From Vicia villosa (taxonomy: Eukaryota > Streptophyta > Magnoliopsida > Fabales > Fabaceae), in assembly GCF_029867415.1 (NCBI RefSeq), contig NC_081185.1, forward strand, positions 72,451,553 to 72,515,552: DNA of 64,000 nt, in the 5' to 3' direction. The position numbers were made by a program, and so were the translations under genes. Positions 20,824 through 34,150 of this stretch are shown one piece after another. The notes under the pieces were generated by a model. That model saw only the letters and a list, made by a program, of their open reading frames with translations, was not told where the DNA came from and ran no database searches. How positions within the stretch are numbered: position 1 is the first letter of the stretch; the number at the start of each line of letters is the position of its first letter.

Positions 20824-23510
20824 CTAAAAATTGGTACAAGAAACATACATAAGCGGCAAATAAAAGGAAATAAAATCGTATACAAATCAACTCATGTTCA
20901 AAATGTATACAATACACTTGTCCATAACACTGCACAGTGGAAAGACATCGTCTGATGAGGTCATCCTGCCATCTGCTCGTCCACCGTCTTCAATAAGAAT
21001 CATCTAGAAATTATTCTACTTCTAAGCTGTTCTTGAAAAATAATAAGAGGATTGGGATGAGATTACTAAATCTCAGTGAGTTCCTCTATCTTATGGGTTC
21101 ACTCGATTCTACAGGGTGCATGCAAATAAACGGATCCACTGTGGATCCAGGATTTTCCTCACGGTCTGGTACAAACACACAATAAGAGGTAATATCTTCA
21201 TTGGAAGTCCCTTGACTAACCAATGAGATAACAACAAGCAAACAGACACACAGCCGATCATAAACAAGTATGCAGACTCGTACCCGTGTATGAGGAATCC
21301 AGAAGCACGTTAATGCCCCTACCTAGGTCACACAATCACACCCTCGATGGGTTACCTCATGTGTCTACGCGTCAAAAGACTTGCACATGCATACCACTAG
21401 ATGAAACAAATCATTCCTACATAGAATTCTATCCGTGATGATTTTACCCATTGTGACCTTGCCTAAGTGGCATCACAACACCATCAATCATCCATACACA
21501 GATGTGTTAAATGCTAGTGCAAATACGCTGTAATGATTACACAATTCCACCGGGTGAAAGCCTAATGGTATTGCCTATGTGGAACCACTAGAGGTGAGTT
21601 AATCTGAAGTGATGTAGCCTACATGGAATCACAACCTCACCATACCAAGCACTCATATGTTTTATCCACTAGAGGAAACACCATTATCAAGACCCTCTCA
21701 GCATATCGCAATGATAGCTCAGGTGTGTACAACATACCGATAACGTCAATGTTTTAACGACGAGTGGGAAACGCATTTTAAGACCCTCACAAGCACATCG
21801 CTATTGTATGAGCCTGTTGATCACACAGCCAGGGCAGACCCATTGATCACACAGCTAGGGTCGTACGTGATTTACACCTAGTAATTAGGCCAGCTTCAAT
21901 TCAAGCATACATCACAATCATATAAGAATGTTCAACGGGAAAAAACGAAAAACAAATGATCATTTCACAACATAGCATCAAGCCAAAAACAATCAATCAT
22001 CTCCGAACTTTCAACCGGAACAAACGGCCGTCAACAATGGTCATATCATATCACATTCACATAATGTGTTTCTAAAGTATACTTACACACAAATAGATTA
22101 AATTATCATAATTTGGTGTTCAACAATCCATATCATATATTAGAATCACACGGGACATAAGAGGCGTCGAATTTGCGTTACGGAACGAAATTGCACTCAA
22201 GGGAAACAAATCATGCAATTCCTAACATAATACATGCATTAGACATACACTTACCATATTTAATATCTGAACTAAAAGCATGATGTCTAAGCATATTCAC
22301 AAAGATCATTAAAATACCTTTCTAACGCTTCCAACCGTGCTTCATTTCGAGTTATAGAACTCAAGTTATGGCCGAAACAATAAAAATCACTTTTCTGTCA
22401 AGCAACAATCGATTTGCATCCTAATGCAATCTATTGGCACCTGAAGCAGAGCCAAAAACGACATATTTCTTGCATGAAAACAGTCCCAAGTTGTATCCTA
22501 ACCATATCCTAAGTCCCCTATCATGGCATAGACAATTCATCACCATAACAACACCAAAATAACATATGATTTCAGTTACCACACCTATGATTCCATTTGT
22601 TCATACTTAAAGAGGATTTTGACATCAATTCACTCAAACCCTTATCCCAACATGTAAACCCCAACATCATCGTTCAAGTACCAACATGTATTAACAATTC
22701 CAATAACACATTTAGGCATTATTAGAACACATTTCCATCAATTAATTCAAGTAAGCAATGACAAGAGTTCCATATAACTCAAAAACGAACACATAGCAAA
22801 CATTATCTCACTAACTCATTCATCATGCAATTAATCTCATTCCTACCTAAGTATTTAACTAATGGAACTCATATTTCTTAAATGGAGATTTGGATGATAT
22901 TCATGATACATTAGAACTCCCATTTTGGCCAAAATTCTACCTCTAACATTGTCAAACCCGTAACCACACTTTGATCCATTTCCAGCAAGAATTCCTGAAC
23001 TTTAATCGCATTTTCTCCTTCAATATAGAATTTATGAAAACGAAATAATTTATAAAATTGAATGGAATTTTGTGTAGATTTCAGAACTTCAAGAGTTTCA
23101 TAAATAGGAGTTATGAGCAAAAAATTATAACCTGTTTAGTGAGGGATGTTCCATAAGTGCGAAAATGGGTCTTGGAGATGACATGAACATTAGTTCTTCT
23201 TCTCCTCTCTTGCCTCTAAGATCTCCATTCTTCTTCCAATTATGATTTCTCACAAGCCAAACAACCCTTTTTATGTCATACTTTCTCCTCATATCTAAAA
23301 TGCTCTTTAACCAAGTAATATTTACAAGTTTGCCATCTAGTCCCATTCTAGCTAAGTTCCTTTTATTTAAACCATTCTTTAGTTATCAGTTGTGCCATTA
23401 GAGACATTCTAACCATTTCATTTATTTTATCTTGACAACTCTTAATATATAAATACATACTTAATTTAGAATTAATCCACTAATTCTTAGCAACCTTATA
23501 GTGATGTTAC
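20824..23510 (-). repeat. LTR-like segment, antisense, boundaries unresolved
   Basis: In complement the segment has the look of a long Ty3/gypsy LTR: TGTAACATCACT near 23512, ATAACTCGAAATGAAGCACGG near 22340 and a TCTCATCCCAATCC phrase near 21055. Its style matches the LTR at 59147-61099. No coding sequence. The 10-bp word TATAGTGATG occurs exactly at both sides (20814-20823 and 23497-23506). Confidence 0.4.
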
Positions 23511-23514
23511 AACG

Positions 23515-24060
23515 TAGTTGAAGGACAAAGATAATTTGAAAGAGGTAGATGAAATAACAACTATAATGTAGGAAGAGGAAGAAGAAATGTGAAGGTTTGT
23601 ACTTATTATGGTAAAATAGGTCACATCATTGACAATTGCTACAAGAAGCATGTATATCACTAAGATTTGGAAGAGGAAACTCGTATGTTAATCAAGTAGA
23701 AGGTGAAGATTCAAAAGCAAAATCAACAGTGGGATCAACTAGTGACAATGGCAGCATGACATTGACCAAGGATTAATACCAAAATATGATGACACTACTT
23801 TATAAGAACACATGATCAATCAACTTAACTAAGGGAGTTAATCCTTACATTGCAAGTTTTAATGTTCATAGTAGTGTAACTTGAATTTTGGACACAAGAG
23901 CTACACGTTACATATGTCCTTCTTTAGATTGGTTTGTTAAATATGATAAGATAAGTCCATAATAGTTAATCTACCTAACGGAAATTCAATAGTTACATCT
24001 ATATTTGAGAATGTGAAACCGTCTAATGATTTAATCATTGAGGATGTCCTTGACAGTTAC
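23515..24060 (+). pseudogene. Copia gag zinc knuckle and protease fragment
   Basis: Plus strand reads GRGRRNVKVCTYYGKIGHIIDNCYKKH, a CCHC knuckle with its second Cys changed to Tyr. Further on, ILDTRATRYICPSLDWF and LPNGNS...DLIIEDVL match the Copia protease region (family WILDSGATDHIC), with Ser to Thr and Gly to Arg in the catalytic triad. Several stops. Interrupted at 24060 by an LTR-like insertion. Confidence 0.7.
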
Positions 24061-25990
24061 TATAACACCCCAAAAATCTAGATTAATTATTTAATTAGTT
24101 ATTTAATTACTTTAGCGTGAATACATGAGTCCTTATGAAGTATTTGATGTTTTGATGATGGTATGTGATGTTTTGGTGATTTATGCGATGTTCATGTGTG
24201 TTATGAGGATTATTGAGGATTAAGGGTATTTTAGAATAATTAAAATAATTAGTTGGGATTATTTTAATTAGTGAAATAGAATAATATTGGTGTTAGAGAT
24301 GACAAGGCTAAGATATTCAATTAAAGGGGCTAATTGAGGGCAAAGGTAGAAGGACCGTATTTGGGGTCCAAGGGGTAAGTTTGACAAAAAAGATATATTG
24401 GAGTTTTAACTATTCATTTTATGAAATCGCATTTGAAGAAGAGGCTGGGAGAAGAATATAGCTAGGGCTTAGAGGAAGAGGAATGATAATCAAACTTCAA
24501 TCTAAGGTAATGGGATTTTAAAAGATGTTTTAGGGCGTGTCCAGGATGATGCAACAAGCAAACCATGTTCACATGGATTTGTCGGGCGAATGGACGTGTC
24601 CAGGACGTGCCGGGCGAGCGAGTAGGCGAGTGGAGGCAGAAGCTACTGGCTTCAGTCCCTGGGCAAATATATCCCCTCACCGGGTGAATATTGCCTAAAC
24701 CAAATAAGTTTGTAAAATTCATAACTTGAGTTGTAGGACTCCGATTGACTTGTTGTTCGAAGCGGTGCGAAGCTAGAGTAATAATCTATAATATAGTAAA
24801 ATAAAATAAACCATAGGACTCAGATTTATAGAAGTTATATCGTGATAAGATGATGATACTTAGTGATCATATACTAAGAAACGTGGTTTCCATCATGAAT
24901 TGAGTTAACTGGGCTTTGTTGTGAATTGATGTATGTTTTTATGATGATCTTGATGTTATGATATGCGTATTATGAAGCTTGTTGTGAGGTAAGATGAACA
25001 TGATGAATGATGATATGTTTTGACTAGTCGTGGTCCTATCTTTGTGTGTTGTTGCGCATCATGCATTCATAGCATTTGTCAGGACGAATATTCCAGTGAT
25101 GTTTTATAAGATATTGATCCGGAGATGTTTAAAGGACGATATGGCCCAGTGATGGCCTCAATCCCATAGTGTGGAGTGAGTGCAATTTTGTGAAATGATG
25201 TGGTTCCAAGCGGGAATCGATCCTATTGGTGGGGATCTTGGAGATAACGATGACTAAGTCATCAGTGATGTTTTGGTACCACATGCATGAGTTTAATGAT
25301 GTTGTATCTCATTATTTGTGGCATTGCACAATGTTTAAATTAGTGATGTGTTTAGTTTGATTTTTGATTTGTGGTGATTTGATGTGGAATACTAGTAATT
25401 GTTGTTATGCTATATATGTAGTAGATGATGTTATGTTGTTATCCCTATGTCATGACTACTATATCTATTACTTATGCTTTTTATAATGATTATGATTTAC
25501 TCACTCTTTCTGCTTGGAAATGTTGCCTCGAAACGTGGGTAACTTGCAGGTGATCAAGTTTAGCGCGAGAAGCTTGTAAGGTAGCTTCAGAGTGCGCTCG
25601 TTTAGTTTCTGTTGAGTCAAGTGGATCTTGTTCTGATATGTAACATCGGGGTTGGGATCGTTTGTTTTGGAACTATTATGTTCTTTGTTTTATTCGAAGA
25701 TCTTTGAATTACCATTTGTGGTGCTTAAACTATTTTTGAAGTATGACTTCATGGATGATAAAGTGTGATGAAATTTTATGAAGTATTTATTTTAATAAAG
25801 GTATTTTGAACTATGAATTCTGTTGCAATACGTGAAGTACTATATATTAATGGTAAAGAACTATCAGATTTATTTATTTTTTTGCAACCCGTGTTACGGA
25901 GCAGAACTGTATTATAAAATGTTATATGAAGATGTGTTGCCCTTTGATTTTAATTAAATTTTTATTTATTTTCGTAAAATATATGCGAAA
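24061..25990 (+). repeat. LTR-like insertion (TATAACACCCC start), right end approximate
   Basis: Begins TATAACACCCCAAAAATC exactly where the Copia protease reading stops. One change gives TGTAACACCCC, a common Ty3/gypsy LTR start. The interior contains the phrase AAAATTCATAACTTGAG, shared with the LTR fragment at 33266. I cannot place the right end to the base and see no PBS or gag after it. It may be a solo LTR. Confidence 0.5.
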
Positions 25991-26506
25991 TATGTTAGTG
26001 TACTATCTAAATCTTTACCTAACTTAATGATATATTATAAATTTAAGAGATGGGGACTCAAATGACTTTAGCATAGAGTAATAGGAAGAAACTACTTATG
26101 ATTATGATTGTGGAAAACTATCTCCTGAGTTGTTTGCAGTTTTGTCACAAGAAAATATTTAGATTTGGATGGTGTCTTTTCATTGGGTTCAATGGTGTCT
26201 ACCCATTGGGTTCAAAAGTTATACATTTACTAATTATAAAATAGTTGCTTCTACTTTTTTTAGTCAACAACCATGGTTGCAAATCTTTTACATCATTAAA
26301 TTCTATGGTCATATGTTTTCACTCAACATTCTCACGGTCACGGTCGACAATTTATCACCTTAAATTTAACGATCTACTTTTATGGTTGCAAATTTAAGTT
26401 TTTCTAATTACTGCGTGACTCCAAGAGTCGTGTTTATTTAATGAGAATAAAAAAAATTAATTTTGTATGTTTTTTGTTTTGCATACATGTTTTTTAATTT
26501 TTTATG
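25991..26506. other. Non-coding stretch, possible decayed Copia
   Basis: Might continue the Copia element interrupted at 24060, but I cannot support any conserved motif. Confidence 0.4.
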
Positions 26507-26514
26507 TATAAATC

Positions 26515-27930
26515 TAGGGATAGCAAAATGAGTCGTGGTCCGCCGGCTTGGCCCGCGCACCTGCCATAATATGGGGGTTGAGTTGAAATTTTGGACTCGC
26601 CGTCCACTAAAGTCTGTCCCGCTAAAATTTTTCGTCCGCCAATACTCGCTCTGCCAAAATCTGTCGCCCACCAAAGCCTATCTCGCCTATTCCTTTAGCC
26701 TATCTTGTCTTAGGGTGTGTTTGGTTCGGGGTAGATGGAGGGGAGGGGATATTTTTAATTAAATGTGTTTGGTTCAAATTTTATGAGGGGAGGGGAGGGA
26801 AGGGGAGGGGAGCAAAACCCCTCCAAAACACACTTTTTGCGTTCCTCCAAATCGGAGGGATTTGGAGGGGAGGGGAGGGAATCTCAACTTTAATATTTTA
26901 AAAATTATTATAATTACTATAATATCCTCTGTTTAATTTTAATATTTTAAAATTATTCATTTTCTTTTGTATTATTGCTCTATTCTGTGTAATATTTCTC
27001 GATTGCTTTTATCAACTTATTATAACTATTCTCCACCTTCAAATTGTTTTGAAATTTTTGTCCTTAATATAAATCATAATCATTTCACTTTTTTGATTTT
27101 TTTTTATAACTCTTTTATGTTTATTTATGTTTATTTTCTAATTTTGTTATGTATCCTATCATATTTTCTTTTATATCAAATTTTAAATTTTTCATTTTAA
27201 TTAATTTATTTATTTTATTAAAAAATTTAAACCATTTATATTTAATAATAAATTATTTTATATATTTTATGTGTTAAATAATTCATTACGGTTTCAAAGT
27301 TGTTATAGATTTTTCACATTTGAATATCATATTGTATCACTTATATAAGATAATAAGGATAAAAATGTAAATTATTAATAAAACTCCTCCCCTCCCCTCC
27401 TGAACCAAACATATTTTTAATTAAAATCCCTCCCTTCCCCTCCACTCCCCTCGTTTGAACCAAACACCCATCTGATTAAAAAAATCCCCTCACCTCCCCT
27501 CCCCTCCTCTCCCCTCCATTAAAATCCCTCCCCTCCCCTCCCCCTCATTTGAACCAAACACACCCTTAAGTCCATCATTTTTTTTAGTTAATTCTAGTAA
27601 TTTTAATTTTTTATGATTTAATTTATACATTTATTTGTGACTATATGCAACATTTTTGTAAGTAAAATTTTGTTTAAAAAATGCTTTATAAAAAATTGTT
27701 CTAAAAAATAAATGAAAATTTTAATCGAAAGGTAAAAAGATTTAATTAATTTATTAAAAAATGAAGAAAAAAATATTAATTAAAAAATAGGCGAGAAATC
27801 CCGGCAACCCGCCACCTTAGCGGGGCGAGTTTGATTCTTAGATTCGTTTAGACTTGGCGGACATGCCTGTCCCGCTTTTTTTTACGAACTTAAGACGGGG
27901 TCGACCGAGCGGCTGGTTTTGTCACCCCTA
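26515..27930. mobile_element. hAT non-autonomous element with nested MITE
   Basis: Perfect 8-bp target duplication TATAAATC (26507-26514 and 27931-27938), diagnostic of hAT. Ends TAGGGATAGCAAAA and, in complement, TAGGGGTGACAAAA. Subterminal CCGCC / GGCGG-rich words on both sides. No transposase. About 560 bp once the MITE at 26713-27565 is removed. Confidence 0.92.
26713..27565. mobile_element. Harbinger/Tourist-like MITE with G-rich arms, 853 bp
   Basis: Ends GGGTGTGTTTGGTTC and the exact complement GAACCAAACACACCC, flanked by TTA on both sides (26710-26712 and 27566-27568), as in PIF/Harbinger MITEs. Long runs of GGGGAGGGGAGG at 26740-26880 are mirrored by CCCCTCCCCTCC at 27384-27545, while the core is very AT-rich. 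Confidence 0.88.
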
Positions 27931-27938
27931 TATAAATC

Positions 27939-30900
27939 AATAACACACTTTTATATATAAAAAATGCTATTAATATTTACAAATTTAATAATACAACTAA
28001 AATAATCAATCAAAAAAATCAAACAAAAACTTTATTTTTTTTAAAGTGCTATCATTGGACTACCTATAAAAATGCTTTAAAATTCTAGAGTAGATAACAA
28101 TAACTTTAAAAAAAAAATTAGCATATTATTTCAAAATATAGAGAAAAAAACATAAAGAAAAGAATAAAAGAATTAAATAAGATGTTTAAAAAATTATTAT
28201 TAATGAAGATGCTTCTGTAAGTTTAAAATGTTGATTAATGTAATTTAAAAGTTATATATAAAATAATATATGTTACATTATTATTTTATGCAATTATCTA
28301 AACCAAATTATTTTTTATTTGATAAAAAATAATATATACACGCACCTTGCACACTTTTTTACACACGTTTCTTTTTATTTATAATATTAAAAAAATTATA
28401 ATATAAGAAAAAAGTTATGTTCATTCTTTCTAATCTGCCACGTCTATAATTGAGAGTTATTCTTAACCATTTTTTTATTTATTAAAGCCAATCAAATCTC
28501 TCTAAACCTCATGTATCCTTTGATTTAAATTTCACATTTGTTTGATTTATGTCATTTATTTTAAAAACTCCTTATGTTAATTTTTTTCCAAAAGTTTTTG
28601 TTTACTTTACTTTCTTGATGATTTGAGAATGATACCAACGTTACCTATCATGTATTTCTACAAGATTGAAATAAAAAAAAAAAAAAAGCAAACATATCTC
28701 TGGATATTTCTATTTTTCGATAAAAACTTTGAGGACATTCAAAAGAGAAAGGTGAATGATGACAGTAGTGTAATGGGATTGTAATGAATATTGTAGTGTT
28801 ATTTTATTTAAAATAATAATAATATAGTATTTTCAAAATAAAACTTTACTTTCCCAATTAAAATATTTAAAAATAAAAGAAAGATAATATATATCATTAT
28901 GAAAAAAATATCATTATAGTATTAAATGAATTAATCCTTATAATAATTTAAACTAATTAATTTACTCACTATAATACTCTATTTATATTTTAACTTTAAA
29001 CGGATTAATCTAATTATTGAAATAATATGCATGAAATAAAAAGTTTGATTATTTATAAAAATTTATATAAAATATTCAAACACAAAATACGTTAATACTT
29101 TACTAAACATATTATTTTAATATCTAATAATTATGTTTGTTGCCCTTATGTTTCTGTATTACATGATAACATTCATTTATATATTTTGTATTGTTATTGA
29201 ATGCGTTTTTTTTTCTACAGTGATGATTAATTTTTCAAACGATCACTAAATCATTTCTAATACTTCATTATAAAATTTTATAATTTCTAATACTTCATTA
29301 TAAAATTTTATAATGTGTAGTTAAAATATTAATGGAGTTATTAGTTTTAATTAAATTGTTGTTAAGGTAAAGTTTGAATTTTTTTTATAATAACTCAAAA
29401 TTCAAAAAAAAAATAGGAAAAATATTATTAATAAAATAATTTAAAGAATTTTTTTTGATAACTATCAAATTTTAAATAGTAAATTTTAAATAATTTTATT
29501 ATATTATAGACACCACTAAAACTATAAAGATCCAATAATATAATAGGAATTTTTAACTATTACTTACAGAATAATATCTTTATTTTATTAATTGTATTAA
29601 AATTTTATATAAAAAAATATATTGTCTTTATCATCAATTAAAAATAAATATTAATAAATAGATTATTTAGTTGATTATAGTTGCAGCTACTTATAAAACT
29701 ATAATAAATTTTGATAGTTATAGTAATTTAAAGGTCATAAAATTTTAATAAATTTTGTTTTCTTCTAAAAATTATATGAAAGGGTAAAAACAGAACTATT
29801 AATGGAAATATGGAAAACTATAAATTTATGGACCATTTTTCTAAAATATTTGAAAAATATTAGGGAGATTATAATAAGAGAGTTAGTATATATTTTAAAA
29901 TTGATTATCTTTTATAAAATAATTTTTTAAAAAAATTAAAATAATATTTTATTTAATATAATGTTAAATATATATTATTATTATTTATACATTCATTTGT
30001 ATTGCATAAATATATTTAATATATTTTATTATGTGTTAAATCTTTTTGATAAAGATGGATATTTATCAATTCACCTTATAAATAACACAAAAAAAAATCA
30101 ATATTTAAAATTTCAAAATTCGATATTAGATAATGATGTAAATTGTAAGAAGTTTGGTAGTTATAGTGACTCCATTGTATGAAATAAATGAAACTATAAA
30201 TTCAATATTAACAAATTAAAAATTTATCAATATTTTTTTAAAGTATGATAACTAATGCACGTATAAAATCATTATCTATGCATATATACAGATATTTTAA
30301 TAGTTTTAATGCATAAATAAATCACTAACATGTTTTATAAAAAAAATATTATTAATAATGACATTGTAATATCAGATGGGTTGAAAAGTTTAAAAACAAA
30401 ACTGGAAAAAAAATTTATAATGTTTTTTAAAAGCTATAAAATAGTTATATATTTTAATGGTGCAATAGCACCTTAAAACTTAATTAAAGGTCAAAAATGT
30501 ATAGTGTTTGTAAAATGAGAAGATAAAAAATAGAATGAAACAAATGCGATATCAAAATTAATTATTAGTAAAAATGTTTCCGTAAGTTTAAAATATAAAT
30601 TAATGTAATTTAAATTTATATATAATAAATACATTATTACATAATTTTATACAACTATTTAAATAAAATAGTTATTTAAATAGATAATATAGTATACAAT
30701 ATATTAATGTAATGAGGGCTAGAATTTACAACCATATTGTATTTTTAATATATATAATGTTTATTTTCACCTAACATGTATGATCTATTAGTCATATTTA
30801 AAACATGAAAAATTAAGTAGATTACATATTTTTTTATTGATGGGGTTGTTCAAGTAGTTGGTAGTATTTTTCGTAAAGAAATTTCATGATTTCAAAAGTC

Positions 30901-31129
30901 AAATTTAATTCTATGAAAATGAAAGAAAATCAGCTGTATATCATTTATAAAGTATTTATATTTTATTTATTTTTTATTTAAGCTTAATGATATATTACTT
31001 TTTTTTTATCGATAAGGAATATCTAAATATCTAATGTTTAATAATTTGGTAAGCAATATTTGAACCTCTCTAAAATTTATGTCCTATAATAAACAGTCCT
31101 ATTTAATAAAACTATCCGAATATTACAAG
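27939..31129. other. AT-rich non-coding region with dispersed short repeats
   Basis: About 3.2 kb with no coding signal. Two diverged copies of one sequence lie at about 28190-28330 and 30550-30690 (shared phrase GTAAGTTTAAAAT then ATTAATGTAATTTAAA), probably from one old element. Confidence 0.6.
29253..29312. repeat. Perfect 30-bp tandem duplication
   Basis: ATTTCTAATACTTCATTATA plus ten more bases is repeated once without change, 29253-29282 then 29283-29312. It looks recent. Confidence 0.95.
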
Positions 31130-31490
31130 TAGAACATTTTGGTACCGATTAAATCGTTGAATTAAGTTCATGAACCAAGCTAAATATGAGCTAAAATCTA
31201 AATCCGTTAACTAAATGAGTTTTAAATTATACATAGTTCGACTCGTTAGGTTTATGAGTCAATTCAATTATATATGAGATAATAATATTGTCTTTAAGAG
31301 TATGTTTAAAGATTTGCTCTAAATCTTAGTGTCATATTTTTTAATAACGGTTTTAATTGATAATTTATATTTTCAAGTGAGCAAAAAATTTCTACAAATA
31401 AAATTAACATTAAATTGACATCGTATAAATTACAATCTTATAACTTTTATTTATTTCTATCTGTTTAATTTAAAAAATATTAATTTAAAA

Positions 31491-31560
<70 letters not shown>

Positions 31561-31808
31561 CACTTTAAAAAATTATTTTTAAGTCCGTGAAATAAGTGAG
31601 TTGTATGAGATGTTTGTAAACTTCTAACAAGTCGAGTTTGAGCTGGAAAAAAAGTTTATGATGAATTCGAACTCAAACTCGGCTAATTCTTAACGAGTCG
31701 AGTTTGAGATGAAAAAAAAGTTCGTCATGAACTCGAACTCGGTCAATTCTTAACGAGTCGAACTCAGTTAAGTCGAGTTCGACTCGACCCGACTCATTTC
31801 CAGCCCTA
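31130..31808. repeat. Degenerate repeat with GAGTCGAGTTTGAG motifs and a TA microsatellite
   Basis: The right edge in complement reads TAGGGCTGGAAATGAGTC, a common plant transposon end, followed by three tandem-like units of about 60 bp with AACGAGTCGAGTTTGAG. A (TA) run of about 32 repeats lies at 31493-31557. The left end is unclear. Possibly hAT-related. Confidence 0.5.
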
Positions 31809-32379
31809 CATGTTAATCCGAAAAATTAATATTTATTTATTTCAAATTTATTACTTATAAAAAATAAATTTGAGGTCCCTATTTTTTAGGAAGAATTTAC
31901 ATGTCACCCTCATTTTTATACATGCCACACCCCTAAGGGATAAAATTTTACCATATTACCCCTGCAGAATACTGGATTTTTTTAAATTTCCGATTCCGTA
32001 TCAGAAATTTCACAAATGTATAAAATTAATGCGCATGATGATTCATACCGGAAATATAAAATTTCCGGTACCGAATATTTGAAATTTCCGGTACCGGATA
32101 TTTGAAATATCCGGTACCATAAATTTTACCAGATATTTGAAATTTTCGGTATGAATTCAGTGTATAAAACTACCGGAAATTTTAAATTTCCGGTAAAAGA
32201 AAAATACCGGAAATTTTAAATTTTCAGTAAAAGAAAAATACCGAAAATTTCAAATTTCCGGTAATACTGAGACTTAATTTTTTTTAACTTGAATAACATA
32301 AATGTCGGTAAAATATCAAACCGTCTTAATATATAAATAAAATAAATGTCATACATATCTATCATTACAACATCCCAAT

Positions 32380-33116
32380 CAGTGGCAGATCCAGAAATTT
32401 TCTTCAGTGGGGGATAAAATATTTTATATATTTGATTAAAGAATTTTTTATGATTTTTTAAAATACAAAAAAAAATCATATGAATTATATATTTTTTTCA
32501 TTTCCAACAACACCATCAAATATACTAGTTTTCATATTCTAACAATGTTTTATGACTTTTTTTTATCATCAACAATACTATCAAATATATTAGTTTATAT
32601 ATATAATTAGTAACTCAATAATCATTTAACAATTCATCCTTCATATGGTTGTGCATTCTATTTTTCACAAACTTTCTAATGAATAATTTCTTTTCAACAA
32701 TAACACATGCTACAAACATAAATCATTTTTAATAAAACTTATAACAAAAAATAATTCTTCCAAACTTACTTTTGTAGCAGAAATAAAAGGATAAACTTAA
32801 ATGTATTAAAATTAAATAATTAAATAAATAAAAGACAAAATCTATAATTTTAGCATTAAAAATCAAAATTTTATAGGTTGAAGTAAAACAACTGATAGAA
32901 AGTCAAAGAAAATGCCTAAAAATTAAGGAGTATAAATGTGTGGAGGTTTTAATTAAAGAGTTATAATATGACTTTATGGTAATTGAATAAGTGTAATATA
33001 ATGAATTTAATTAAATTTAATGGGGCTAAATAAATAATAATATAATACTTTAAATGAAATTGAAATTTTTTGTGGGGGCTTGAGCCCCCATCCTAGTATA
33101 CATGGATCCGCCCCTG
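32380..33116. mobile_element. hAT-type element, 737 bp, inside the MULE
   Basis: Ends CAGTGGCAGATCCA and in complement CAGGGGCGGATCCA. Flanks ATCCCAAT (32372-32379) and ATCACAAC (33117-33124) agree at 6 of 8 positions. The words GGGGGCTTGAGCCCCCA and ATAAAATATTTTATA lie next to the ends. Very AT-rich, no transposase. Confidence 0.75.
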
Positions 33117-33265
33117 ATCACAACAATTTTTGCATCCTTAGAAACATTTTTTCCAATGTTTGACTTTTCAGCCAGTTCTTACTAGTGTCTGAACCGACCC
33201 GCATATGCTGATTCTCATGTTTTTGCATTATTAGAACAATTATTCCTCCCACGATCAGTGACGGG

Positions 33266-34150
33266 TGTAATACCTCCAGTATTTTAATTAATTATTTTAT
33301 GGTGTGTTTGTGAATTATTTGATATAATTATGGGATTATTTAGCATTATGCTATTTTATTAATTAATTAGTAGTAATAATATAATGAGGTTATTAGCATT
33401 TGGGCCTAACATAGAGTTAGTAGTAGCATTAGTGGGGATGAGAGATTAAGCTCATTAGTAGCATTAGAAATTAGTAAGAATAATAAAACAAAAGAAAATT
33501 AGGAAAAGAAATTAGAATGGGCAATTGTGAAAGAAAGTAGAAGCAGAAGAGAAGAGAGAGCTAGGGCAATCCCATTGGAAGCTCATGGAAACCTTCAATC
33601 CAAAGTAAGGGTGAGGTTCTTTCATTATAAGGGTTTGTATGATGATAGTCTATGGTGGGGATTAGATTCCATGCTTTAATAACCATGTTTGCATAAAAAG
33701 TTGAATTTTGAGGTGTTGATGAATGTTGTGAATGATGTATGATTTCGGTGCAATTGATAGAATTGATGTGTGTGTGTTTGAATAATTACATGATACTGGT
33801 GTTAGACATGAAAAATTAGGACCTATAATGAATTTAAGGGATAAAAATCGTAACAAAGAAGTTGCAGGATTTTGGCTCTACAACAGTGAAGTAACCGATT
33901 ACCTATTTTGAAGTAACCTGTTACCTCGTGAAAAATTGTGAATTTTGGCCTTTGAAACATGAAGTAACCAGTTACTCGTTTTGAGGTAACCGGTTACCTG
34001 GGCGTGTTTTGGGAAAATTGGGTAAGGTTACAATAGAGTAACCGGTTACCAGATTTGAAGTAACAGGTTATCCAGTAGTTGACAGTACTTTTGTAAAACT
34101 TTGAAAATTCATAACTTTTGACTCGGGTGTCCCTTTGATGCAGTTGTCTT
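33266..34150 (+). repeat. LTR-like fragment with AACCGGTTACC words, inside the MULE
   Basis: Starts TGTAATACCTCCAGTA and runs to about 34150, where the MULE reading resumes (LGWGGDTCYDVRRQLHQ). It shares the phrase AAAATTCATAACTT with the LTR at 24061. Between 33890 and 34075 it has six to seven variants of AGTAACCGGTTACC. No internal retrotransposon coding. Confidence 0.6.

Noticed and set aside
20824..23496. Helitron
   Set aside because: No TC start, CTRR end or 3' hairpin at the candidate borders.
31493..31557. TA-dinucleotide run as a functional element
   Set aside because: An ordinary microsatellite in AT-rich sequence. Useful as a marker only.
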